The notes under the pieces: generated by a model
Seen by the model: the letters and a program-made list of their open reading frames with translations, nothing else
The model's database searches: none
What the model was told of the DNA's origin: nothing
Translations under genes and position numbers: made by a program
Origin: Earliella scabrosa
Lineage: Eukaryota > Basidiomycota > Agaricomycetes > Polyporales > Polyporaceae
Direction: 5' to 3'
Assembly: GCA_022605405.1 (NCBI GenBank)
Contig: JABYQQ010000010.1
Span: 1,178,001-1,242,000, forward strand
Length of the DNA: 64,000 nt
Shown: piece after piece, positions 25,901-36,520 of the stretch
Layout of the letters: each line of letters starts with the position of its first letter
Position numbering within the stretch: position 1 is the stretch's first letter

Positions 25901-26980
25901 GATCTGTCCATTTCCATGATTCTCAGCTGCAGCTTTACTCGGAGGTCATCGAGATCATCTACCATGTACTATAAGTACAAGCGAGCGAAAACGTTGGGTG
26001 CAAGTTGTGTTACTTACTTGCGTTGGCTACAAAGTTCGACCTTTACTCCCCGGGCGTGTTTGGAGCGTACTTGGGAGCGCACAGGTGGCACCCGGCCGGT
26101 CGTGACAGGAAGTGACTGAGTAGTGAGTATCAACTTCACGGAGGCCCGCGTCTGCATACCATATTAGTGTGTCATCGCGCGTACTGACCGCGTACTGACC
26201 CATTGCTAGGGTCCACTTCAAGCTTCACAGTTTCACCACATTGACTCTACTCTTGACGGCACAGGCATGACGGCAGACACGACGGCAAACAGCGTCAAAG
26301 ACATTGCCTGGCCGCATCTGGCCAGCAGTCAATTGTTGAATGCGAGAAGGCGCGTTCCGATATTACGAGGACGTCGTAGGAGTTGGCCATCGACGGGAAG
26401 GGACAGGGAGCCTAGGCGCCTAGGCGTTACGTAAGTGGCACTTTCCCGCGTGCCCCGGGCAACGTCGCCGGCTTCGTGGGCTGTAACAACCTCCTCCGGG
26501 TGCACTATGATGCATGACCATCGCACTCTTCTTAGTACACTTGTGTGTCTGCATACAGGCTCAACAGCGGGGTCCGTCATACTGTCGAATCGTACATTCT
26601 CAAGTCGGGTCTCTCCAGACTGCCAGAGCCAGAGCCAAATGCCACGCGATCAGCTGCCAGTGAATTCCTGGACACGATGAGTGACCCAGGTCTGAATTCG
26701 AGTAATGTCGAATCCACTTGGGGTGGGAGAGCTGACTAAACCACGTGCGTTCGCGTTTCAGGTCTCTGCTTTGGGAGATGACTCGGGCGGAGGCCGCGAT
26801 GTGTCACTGTGATGTGTTCATGGTCGATCGGTGGTGATTCGGGATCAGTGGTATCATCACATGTGTGCGTCTCGGCCCGCTGGATGGTCTTGGGCGTATT
26901 GGAATGCCGGACCGGGGGCTGTCTGGTGTTCATGGGGCTATCTGGGTGGAAGATCTGCTGTGGGCGACGTCTGAGATCTG
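22920..26980. other. Gene-poor stretch
   Basis: About 4 kb with no supported gene. It has simple-sequence tracts, for example the hexamer (cacgtt)n near 23404-23431 and T/G-rich DNA at 23130-23170. Open frames here are short, mutually exclusive and without recognisable domains. Confidence 0.4.
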
Positions 26981-26984
26981 TTGT

Positions 26985-27121
26985 TTGTTGGGAACGAGGA
27001 TACGGAGATATATGTTTATATTGGAAATGAGGCTACGGGGACACATGCTTATTGGGTGCTTATTGGGAACGAAGATCTGGAATACATGGTTATTGGGAGC
27101 GAGGATGCGCAGATACACGAC
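26985..27121. repeat. Short degenerate tandem repeat, period about 33 bases
   Basis: Three to four imperfect units built on attgggaacgaggat followed by acacatg.ttat. The plus strand reads as a repeated (V/I)GNED-type peptide. It lies just past the 3' end of the F-box/NTase-like gene. Confidence 0.55.
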
Positions 27122-27184
27122 TCGTTGTCCTTTTTGAGACTAGCACGACATGGATGGAGCGTGTATTAGGAATGCGTTCAATAA

Positions 27185-29894
27185 TCAGTACTCCCAGGGG
27201 TGCATTAACATGGGGGGGTGTTTACGGGGCTGAGACCTGTCGAACACATTTTGTCCTGGCAGCGCGGGCAGTACAAGATTGTCCCCTCGGACGCAAGCAT
27301 GCATCGGTCGAATTTGTCCGCACATTGGATTGGCGGTGCACTTGTAGGAGCTGAACAGTTTCCACATGACGACGGTGCCGAGCGGGGGCATGCACGCTTC
27401 CTCGATCCGTGTTCTGTCGTCTCCGAGGGGGTCGATGAAGTCGATCAACGACACGGGGTCGCCGAAATAGCGGAGCTCATTCGGACAGATGTTCTCCAAC
27501 ACGAAGCACTCGCGGCTGGGACGGCTGAAGTGGCACATGCGACGTTCCCACGGGGGTGGAGGACCCCATGCAAGTCGGTATGGCTGTGAGGGCGTGGCGG
27601 GGTAATCGGTTGAGTCGGTGGATTGTTCCGTGTCCTCGCTCTCGGTGGTGGAGTGTTCAGAGTTGTCATCGTCGTGAGAGATTGACGCGTTGTCTTCGGC
27701 GGAGTCCGTTTGTTGAAGTTCTGAATGAAGCGAGCTGGAGTCGTAGTTGCTGGAAGGTTCCGGATGAAGTTGCGATTGGTCGTCGAACTGCGATCGGCCT
27801 AGATGGGATGGGGACTGAGACGTCGACGCGGCGACGGGGTCGAGACACGGGTGGCTGGGTTGGCAAACGGAGTCCGCGCTCGTCGGTGGTTGGATGTGGG
27901 TGGTAGGTGGAGGAGGGGATTGGGATATGACGCGTTGGTCCAGCATCGGTGGTGTGAGGGTAAGAGGAGAGGGCTCGTCGAGGTGGGATACGTGTGTGGA
28001 TGGCAATAGAAGCGGGGGTTTTGTATCGGTGGGACAAGGTGAGTTGACTGGGGAGTTGGAGGAGGAATGATTGAGTTGGGGGGCTGTATGCGTCGTAGCA
28101 GAGGTCGTAGTTGAATGGGAACGGGCATCGCTGGGTGACGTTAGCGCGATCACGGTATCCAGCATGTTCTGATCTGCGGTGTCTGACGTATATGGGAGAG
28201 ACGAAGCGGGCGAAGGACCTAAGGGAGTGGTTGACCTGCGGGGAAGGAATCTTGGGGGCGTAGGGGTGTCTTTGATCGGGATGGCAGGGAGCGGCAAGTT
28301 CAGTCGGTACGTGTCAACGGGTTTGGGTCGTTGGATGGAAGCTGGGTCGTCTATGCGGGGAAGTGCATCGTGTTCAAGATCGTCGAGGAAGGTCCCTTCG
28401 GTGACGAAAGCAGGCGTGGAAGTCACGGGGATCGGGCGAGGGCTCGTCGTCAATTCGGATCCGGTGGAAGAGGGAGGCGTGGACATCTCGTGTACGTCGG
28501 GGGGGGCGACACCGTCGTACATGTCGCAGTAATCTTCGGCGTCGGACATGGTCACGATCGAGCTGGCGTCGGATTCGGGTATGAGGTTGGGTAACGGGAC
28601 GGAGAAGGGATGGGGGATCCAGGAAATATGGAAGCCTTGGTCGGTTAGAGAGTTGAGGACTGCATATTTGATGATGCTTGCACAGGGAAGGGCCCAGTCG
28701 GCGAGGAGGCCCTGCCGGTTGAGAGTTAGGTGAGGGTAGGCGCAGCCGAACGAATACGTCGTCACGTAGTTGATCAACAGCGTACAGGGCTGCCGGCACA
28801 ATGATGTCATTGCACTGAAAGTGGGTGACTGGAACGTGGTGACGATGATGCCCGATTTGAGATTGAACTGAGTGCTCTCCGTCCAGTCATACGCGCCGAA
28901 CCGGGCTTTATTGAACGTTGTTTCCCGTGTTATGGAGTGGCGCAGAGCCGTTCTGAGGGCGTCGATAAGAAGTGGGTACCAGTCGAATGGTGCGTAGATC
29001 CAAAGGGTATTGTACTCGTAGGTGGAGTCGCGGAGGATGAAGTAAAGGGCTACTTCTCCTCCGATGACAGCTCGGTGGTCGTATAGCATCTTCAGAAGTT
29101 GGTCTGGCTCGTCCGTGATCGGCCGAAGTGCGCGCCTGAGAAAGCCTCGTAGAGATAACACGGTTCGTTGGTATGACGATCGGCAGGTGGCGCGCCACGC
29201 AAGGAGGTCGACGAGATTGAGCTCGGTCATCATGAGTTCGGTTATCTCTGCCGGGAGACTGCCGGGGTCTTAGTTAGTGCGGAGAACTGTAAATGTTGAT
29301 GGAATACGAACTTGGTGATGGTCGTGGTTGTCTGGCGACCGGTTTCCGGCCCATGACCCGGCGTTCTGAGGGCTTCGAAGGAAGCCATCGGGGATGGAGG
29401 GCTTCGTGCGGAGGCTGGCGGGTGAGCGGGAGGAGCGGGAGGAGTGAAGTTGAGTATTATAGTTGCCGCGTGGTGTCGTCCGGGGGGCAGGGGCTGGTTT
29501 GGACTGGGCGACAGGGTTTCTGACTCGTTGGATATAAGCCGTGGTCGGTCCGACTGTATGTAGATTAGGTTGTTTGATTTAGAGTGGGATGTGACGGGGT
29601 ACCTTGGAGTTACTGGATTGAGCGATGATCAGCTGTGGAGCATTGACTGGCTGGCGCGACTCGCTACATGGGGTAAGTGGCCAGTGTATTGATCGATCTA
29701 GGTGCCTGTGATCGTGACGTTCCTTGACGAAGCTGTGAAACGCACTGACCTCGTGGTGGTGGAGACTGCGATGATGACGGGGGCTGGTGCCGGTCCGGGA
29801 GGGGGTCATCGGTCCGGTTTGTGATCAGCCGCTCTTCGTCTGTCGCACGCCGGGCTTCGCGCGCCGTCCGGCGCTGGTCTGCGCGCCTCATCAT
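27185..29894 (-). CDS. F-box-like / nucleotidyltransferase-like family protein, member 1 (with long insertion)
   Basis: Four exons (29750-29894, 29603-29646, 29312-29553, 27185-29258) join in phase to 834 residues. A disordered Pro/Ser N-terminus leads to an F-box-like segment (LPAEITELMMTELNLVDLLAW, shown to its first part), then the family core HRAVIGGEVALYFILRDS and NYVTTYSFGCAYPHLTLNR. The C-terminal block is ICPNELRYFGDPVSLIDF and PPLGTVVMWKL. Between core and C-terminal block is an insertion of more than 300 Ser/Thr/Pro-rich residues, absent from the other three members at 46.5, 58.0 and 61.4 kb. The core resembles the G-G/S ... D-x-D start of nucleotidyltransferase folds, but the acidic pair is not kept. 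Function unknown. Confidence 0.75.
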
Positions 29895-30694
29895 TGTTTT
29901 TGACTGCACTCTGATGTCGGTATCTGTGTTGCGGTGGCAACAGCGTGGCTTGGCAGTGATGAGGCCGTGTCATTTGTCTTAGTTTTGCCTTGGCAGACTG
30001 GGAGACTGGGCTTGTGCTGATTTGTATTCATGTTGTTGAGAAGGATATAAGACGGAGAACATGACGAGCGATTCTCTCGTGCTCTTCCCTCTTTGCATGA
30101 AAGGTTCGTCAGTCGTGAATGCCTGTTTCACTGGTGGGTTGGTGATGGCAGTTGTGTCTGAGTGTACTCACGAGTATCTGATGTCTATGTAGGTCTATGT
30201 TATGGTAATGTTGGAAGTGCTCCTGTCGTTAAAAACATGCTTTATGCATATCGTGGTATGTTGAGTCTGAAGAACTTGTCTGTCATATTGATCTAATGAG
30301 TTTCAGATGATCGGTGCATGTTCAAAAGCTATGTTAAAGTAATCTATGTTCTTGCATATTGTTTCAGTAAGTGGACTAATAACTCTACACTGTCTGTGGT
30401 TTGTTGATGAGTTTTGTTGTTTGTATTATAGTTTAAAACAGTCACACAGTATGAGACATGAGTATGATATGTGATATGAGTTATGAAAATGACGTAGTGT
30501 ATGACGTAGTGTATGACGTATAGTATGACGTATGTTAATGATCTGTGTTCCTGAATGACTGGTGTATTGTTCTGAAAATTTTCAAGTAATGTAGCGCCAA
30601 GGTTTATAATGTGACGGGATGGAGTAGATAGAATCTTGACTTTTTGGATATATAATGAATTATGTGAATACATGAATCTAGTTGCTTGTGCACA
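29895..30694. other. Intergenic, AT-rich, with a 12-bp microsatellite
   Basis: No gene supported. Composition turns AT-rich here and stays so to about 32 kb. The repeat gacgtagtgtat occurs in three near-perfect copies plus remnants at 30489-30534. Confidence 0.5.
30489..30534. repeat. 12-bp microsatellite
   Basis: Near-perfect copies of gacgtagtgtat at 30491, 30503 and 30515, the last slightly changed. Confidence 0.7.
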
Positions 30695-31407
30695 ATGTCT
30701 CTCATCGTCCATCCGCGCACATGTCTGTATTGTGGATTTCTTGCCTATATGTGGTGCTCAAGATGTCACTCTGCATGGTACTGTAGTCAGATGCATATGA
30801 ATATGGTGAGCAACTTCTTGTCATCGATTCGTAATGAGATTGTTTGTTGAATTGTTATATTGGAGGACTGGACACAGCATCGTTTGTGGTGCATCCCTCA
30901 CAACATGTGTCATCCAACAGAAGGCACTGTTGCGATGGTTCCAGACAGGCATGAATGGGTGACTGGTTATGTCTTTTGGCCTACAGAGGGTGCGTGGTTC
31001 TGCTTTATTTTTTGGATTGGTTATTAAGGTCGTTTAAAGCAGAGAATCCAATAATCACGAGGATTCACTATATACCAGGTTTTACAACATCAAATCAATC
31101 AGCTCAGCCTGAACCGCAGCTGCAGTCAATTGTTACAGATAGTATTCCTACTGAGGCTTTGATTGAAGGAGGAATATCTGGATCACTTCTTCGATTCCCA
31201 TTAAGTATATGGTACTGTACAACGTCTTTTCAGCGTGGTGGGCCATTAAATCGTGCAGTCGAACGGCTCGTTGGACAATGTGTACATCGTGCATGGTATG
31301 GACCTGTTGTATTACTGAAATATGGTGGATCCAGACGTCGTCAGTTTGCAGGGGTGCATGGATATGACTTACCTGTTCTTGCTGCATACTTTAGAAGTCT
31401 TGTGTAG
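30695..31407 (+). CDS. Small MYND-type zinc-finger protein
   Basis: Three exons (30695-30805, 30866-30989, 31043-31407) give 199 residues. The N-terminus is a MYND finger at residues 9-46: CLYCGF...CSRCHSAWYCSQMH, an intron, then DWTQHRLWC, giving the C-x2-C...C-x2-C...YC-x3-H...H-x3-C pattern. MYND fingers bind proline-rich partners. The remaining 150 residues (for example IEGGISGSLLRFPLSIWYC, GYDLPVLAAYFRSLV) match no family I know. Acceptor 31042 is chosen over the nearer one at 31028 because it avoids a stop. The gene sits in AT-rich DNA unlike the GC-rich housekeeping genes. Confidence 0.75.
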
Positions 31408-32155
31408 TTACTAGGATTGCAATCTCTATGAAGTTGTATATTGCAATATCTCTATTGTTCTGAGTGGTTGGTTGCGTTCAATATCGTGATTGATTTATGA
31501 AGCAGATGACCGTGGGTCTAGTCTCTATGGTAAGATATATTGAACTTGGATGTCATTCTTCCATAGGTGTGCATCTTGCAAGGAGTCTTGAATTTTGGAT
31601 TAAAAGTTAAGTGTTGATGCTGATTTGGAAGCTTGTCAGTGATCATCTACTTGGTAGTTGTTCGTGTCTGTAGTCAAAAGTAAGTCTGCATTAAATTGTT
31701 CGATATCTGTTCGACCAGGAATCAGGTTCGTTCTATTTACTTCGGACATCAATTAGAAAATCTGCTTGCCTCTGTGACCTCTGTCTAGCACTTAATGGAG
31801 TCAGATATATGAGAAATATAGGGTTGTTGTACTGAAATCTAGATGTCTCTGCAGTCTAGACATGCAGAGATGGGTGTTGGAGTAATTGATATCCTTAAAT
31901 CAATGACTGGAGTCTTTATAAGAATACACAGATTTTAAGGTTTTATACTGAACTCATATAGCCAATCTGGGTTTTTGATGTCGGAGTTAGTGATGGCGGT
32001 CTTCATGGTTTGTAGCCTCTGTTCTGAGGCCGATGTATCTGTACAAGATTCAAGCCCGTTTTTTCATCAGTGCAGCCGTTAATCCTTAGGCACAGAGTGC
32101 ACTCATTAGGCACAAGTTGCGAGTAGTTACTATAGCAGTCGCGGAGACTATAGGA

Positions 32156-32240
32156 GTGCTCAATTCTCGCCGCACAACTCGTTTGCACGGCGCTTGCAGA
32201 GCGTCTCCCCAAACGGTTCAGACTCCGCCTCACAGCCACC
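32156..32240. repeat. Left arm of an inverted repeat
   Basis: On the minus strand this arm reads ggctgtgaggcggagtctga to gcggcgagaattgagcac and matches 32581-32663 on the plus strand with few changes. The arms enclose about 340 bases with no open frame of note. This is the arrangement of a small foldback or MITE-like element. Confidence 0.65.
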
Positions 32241-32580
32241 AACTGGGCAGAAGGAGCAGACGACCCATGGGGGCCTTCATGGCGACATGGTAAACGAGAG
32301 CAAGTTAAGATACGCGGGCATGATACTAGAGGCTGGAATGTAGCTACAAGCTGGAATGTCGATGCTTGTCCGACCGATGTGCTGACGGGTAGTTTGGCTC
32401 AGAGCGCCTGTTGCCATTGTGCCCCCTCCGGCGCCGGGTCCTGCTGTCATGAAAGTTATCCTCGAGACATACACACGACACTATCGCTGTGATTTACTGC
32501 TCTGCCTGCTAGTTAACCTGCGCTGGCGAAGCGCACCTCTCTCCGTGTCCTGAAGTTCTCTCTCGCGAGTCGCGGTCCTG

Positions 32581-32663
32581 TGGCTGTGAGACGGAGTCTG
32601 AACCGCTCGGAGAGACGCTCTGCAAGCGCCGTCCAGACGAGTTGTGCGGCGAGAATTGAGCAC
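32581..32663. repeat. Right arm of the inverted repeat
   Basis: Plus-strand copy starting tggctgtgagacggagtctg and ending gcgagaattgagcac, the inverted partner of 32156-32240. Confidence 0.65.
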
Positions 32664-34477
32664 CCCTTATGCAGCGGAGGTAGTCAAGGTAGTCGTCCCT
32701 GTGCTTCGATGAACAGTGGACTATCTGACTTTCTTCGTGGTCTTGATTCCAACTGTAAATATTATTAGGCGCGACAAGAACTCGAGGCCGAATCGAGCAC
32801 GAAGGGCAGACATTGACCGTGAGAACATTTGCGCTCAACGTGTCGTTGTTTGCTGATATTTGGCGCTGATATGTCAGCAGCCCGAAACTTTCCATTGGCA
32901 TGAGTCCGTCTCTTCCTCTATCTTTCGCCTCCAGGCTTGTCGCTCGGGTCTCAATCGCCAGAGCTCATTCTGTTCTGCTAGCCTTGCGCGGTGTTTGTTG
33001 TTCTTTCACTGTTTTCGCTCGTTGATTCTGCGTCAACTCGGTATTGGCCATGGCTCAACTAGAAAGTGTAGGGATCGAGGTCGAGCTGGATGAGGTGAGT
33101 AAGCTCCGTCCTCTTACCGTACGCGTAAGGTTTCTATCTCCTCGTGAGTATTGAGACTGCAACGTGAGAGGGTGGTGTCGTTTGTTCGTACCCGAACAAG
33201 CCATCGTGTCGTCTTACCTTGCACTTTCCCTAGCATCTGCGTCGTTGCGAACTTTCGAGGAGCTGCGAGCGCGAGGGAGGTTGTTGTCATGCATTCGATT
33301 CACGGATATGGGTATTGAGGTTCCTATTGTACTAGCACCCCCTCGGAATCTGTTATGGTGCTTCCAAGGGGCTATGCTCTTGTCATGCGTCGTCGCGCCA
33401 GGTTTGCTCCTCTGCGGCTATTTTCAAACTCTCGCGGACGCACCAAGGAGGATGTGCCGGACATCGTGCGAAGGCTGTTTGCGTAGTACGGGGGTCGTTG
33501 TACGGATCCTGCCTGTGCAGTACGTCGAACCCCGTGCGTCATGCGCACTTTCGTTGTCCAGTAAGCAGGCACGGAGCCCAGGTAGGTTCATTCATATGTT
33601 TCACCTTCGAGCATGTGCGTCGACCTCGTTCTTGTCCGCAACTCGCCACTGGCACTTGCATTGTCCGTCCCTGTCGGCGTTTCCAGCCGTCTGTGATGTC
33701 TGCCCGGGTAACGTTCGTGCGTGGGTACGGCGAGAAGTACGCTCATGAGTTTGATGAGACACTGAGCTACTTAATTGAGGGTTGTCTATTGTGCTACGAA
33801 ACTCTTGTAGCACTCCACAGACAAGCCGATTTCTCTTGCGAAGCGGAGAGATTTGCACTTGCATGTCATGCTGTCCGGTGTAACAACTGTCAGCGGTCTT
33901 AGCAGTGCTTCGTGCGTAGATCTAGAAAAGGTTCGCCGCGGCGAAAGCGTTGATCGGGAAACAGACATCGGCTGGGAAGTAGCCACCGCGAAGTAGGAAG
34001 GGGCTTTGGTTCAATCGGTTAGCAATGGGCGCCAGTAATGACGGGTCGCGATCATACTTCTTCGCCCCTTTCTTTCTTCGACAGGCAGGTCTTCCTACAT
34101 GTGCGGATTATCCACCTGGGAGCAGAAGGACGTATGACGCGCCTCGCTACTGCGTAGAAATGAGTGCTCGTACATAACCACGGCAACGATCCACTGTCAA
34201 TGATGAATGTGCAGCGCTGTAAATTACTATCAACGCTTGCGGTCGACAGTACTTGTGAAGAGGTGACAGGGTGTTCTTTCGGGAAGGTTCTCTCCGGCGC
34301 CCATTTTCCGTCCCTTAACAGGCTAGCTGTTAGAACGCTCCAGTCGTCCGGAACTCGATTACGACAACGCGCGGGGTTCGCTATGGGAAGGGCGTCCCTG
34401 CGTCCATTCGCAGAACTGCTGGACTATTTAACTCTCAAGCGGCGCCATTGTCGTCAATTTGAAGTGCAGCAATCCCC

Positions 34478-35143
34478 ATGCCCCACGCTCCAAGGACAAT
34501 CGCCTCTCACTACACCTCTGAGCCCTGTTGGCTCGACGATGGACGCGCGGTCGAGTTCGCGCTGCCGTGTCATGTCCACTACTGCGGCTTCACACTGAAG
34601 AGCGACGTGTTCGAACCCGTTCAGAAGCCTCACGAGCCGTTCTGTGTGGGGCAGAAGATCAACTTCTACTATACCGACCACAACTACAGGGAAGTCGAGG
34701 TCATCGCGACTCTCGGTCCACTCGCGACAGCGAACCTCCGAGAGGTGGAGTTCCTCGTCTACCGCCGCTCCACCACCGACGACGCGCATCCCTATGTCGA
34801 GTTTACGCTCCGTGTCCAGCGCGAATGGACTGGAATCACCGTCTTCGGAGTTATACGCGCCGTCTTCGCCGGCTGGCAGCGCGCCATTGTCGGACGATTC
34901 CGCGGGCCCGCCGAGACGGCCTCTTTACACGCATCCACGGTTGTATCCGACAGCCACTCCACATCGTCTCGTGCGGCGACCCCCGTGGATGGCCGGCGTG
35001 ACAGAGAGCTGCCTCATCAGCGATCATCTTCCACCGCAACTGCTATCAGGATCATCGTGACAGAGGCAACCACCGTTGTCTCCGTACGTTCGCCATCGCC
35101 TTCCTCGAGCGAAAGCTCCTATCCGTGCATCATGACTGCCTGA
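34478..35143 (+). CDS. Hypothetical protein, single exon
   Basis: An uninterrupted frame of 221 residues starting MPHAPRTIASHYTSEPCWLD. The first 150 residues look folded (VEFALPCHVHYCGFTLKSDV, PFCVGQKINFYYTDHNYREV, VEFTLRVQREWTGITVFGV); the rest is Ser/Thr-rich and low-complexity. No signal peptide, membrane span or known domain is seen. GC-rich, unlike the AT-rich DNA around it. It could be part of a larger spliced gene. Confidence 0.45.
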   Translation: MPHAPRTIASHYTSEPCWLDDGRAVEFALPCHVHYCGFTLKSDVFEPVQKPHEPFCVGQKINFYYTDHNYREVEVIATLGPLATANLREVEFLVYRRSTTDDAHPYVEFTLRVQREWTGITVFGVIRAVFAGWQRAIVGRFRGPAETASLHASTVVSDSHSTSSRAATPVDGRRDRELPHQRSSSTATAIRIIVTEATTVVSVRSPSPSSSESSYPCIMTA

Positions 35144-36520
35144 TTCATAGGCAAAACCTTGTCAAGGTTCGTAACACTGGTCCCCTATATCCTTGCAGAC
35201 TCGGGACTGACCATATGCACAGTTTCTTGTGATAGTGTTCGTACGACGGTCTTCGCACATATCAGTAACGACATTGGCGCTGTGTATGTCTTCTTCTTTC
35301 ACACTGCGTACCGTAACTTGATACGCCGTTGCACTTAGTGATGTCTAATCAGGGGGTGTAGAGCCACGGAGGTCATTAGCATTTGCTTCATTGTATCTAT
35401 TTCGTCAAGAGACTGACCTTGCTGTATAGAGGGCATATGTAATGTAATGAGCGTTTATTATTGCCCCGCTCCCCGTCGTGATCTCTCCCTTGTCACTATT
35501 ACGGGCTTCCCGGGCCTTGCTATGCGCTCTGTCGAGCTGCCAGTGTTCTGCTGCAAGTTGTACGGATGCTCGACCTAGAGATCCGGATCTGACAGTTGAC
35601 CTAGACGTGGGTCGCGGCGACCGTGAGGCTGGCAGAGGTGGAGTCTCCATCAACACTGCCCACAGCCTCGTTATTGTCATACGCCCTGACGAGTGGGTCT
35701 GTCTCATATGAGTCTTGGGACGTGAGAGCTGGTGAGGGCGCGGGGCGGAGCACCTCTGACGCTGGTCGTCGGAGTCACGAGCTCTTCCTCGTTGCTGCTC
35801 ACAACGGCAGGCTCTGCAAATGTTCTGAAGATATCGATGTAAGAGTTGGTGTAAACGTGGGGCCTCCTTCAGCTGCGGTCTTAGCACTAATTGGTTTGCT
35901 CTCGCAGGCTCGCGGACGGTCACCGGTCAGGAGCTCCCGGCCCGGTATGAGAAATTAGAATCGACTCGGGCGCGCGTCGGCGCAGTTCTGACTAAGTTCT
36001 GTCTCCAGAGCCGGTGTCTAACAGATTTCGGGAAGGGGCTTATTGTAATGGACAAATACGAGGTAGGGTTCGATTGTTTCACGGGTGTCCAGAAATATAA
36101 ATGCAGTGTTACAGTCGGGATTCGAACTGGCGACTCGGCGCTCGTTGGGAAAAAAAGCCATAGTTCGCCCGACAAGCGGCTGCGTCAACAGCGCCTGGCT
36201 GCAAAGTGTCCGGTTGTTGTCTGAGAGGGCATCAATCGTCTGCGATCGGTTTCTCTTGATGCTCCAGGTCGTACTTACAGGTGCGCCTCGATCTTGGCTG
36301 TGGCGTGGGTTCCTTCATTGCTATTTCAAATCCTGTCCTCTTTGTGCGCTGCAGGGAGTGGTTCGCTCTCACAGCCTTCATAAGGTCTTTGTTGGCCAGC
36401 GCTGTATATCAACGAAGTTATTGTGTGTGCTCTCTAGAATATCATGTAGCTCCTGGATTGCCTGAGCTCTGTGTTGAGATTATACATGAGATTGGAAATG
36501 CCCTGGGTCGTAGTAAATTA
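35144..36520. other. Intergenic, nothing supported
   Basis: Only short overlapping frames on both strands. A tRNA-like stretch near 36117-36130 was examined and rejected. Confidence 0.4.

Larger units (their letters stand above)
31408..34477. other. Gene-poor region with an inverted repeat
   Basis: Contains the inverted repeat at 32156-32240 / 32581-32663. A short frame begins at 33050 (MAQLESVGIEVELDE, then a good GT donor) but no convincing continuation was found. Confidence 0.4.

Noticed and set aside
33050..33400. Short gene starting MAQLESVGIEVELDE
   Set aside because: The start and a GT donor look good, but every acceptor tried leads to a stop within about 40 codons.
36110..36185. tRNA-like stretch (gggattcgaactgg, T-loop signature on the minus strand)
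   Set aside because: The five bases flanking the T-loop do not pair, and no consistent D-arm or anticodon arm could be drawn. At most a remnant or chance.
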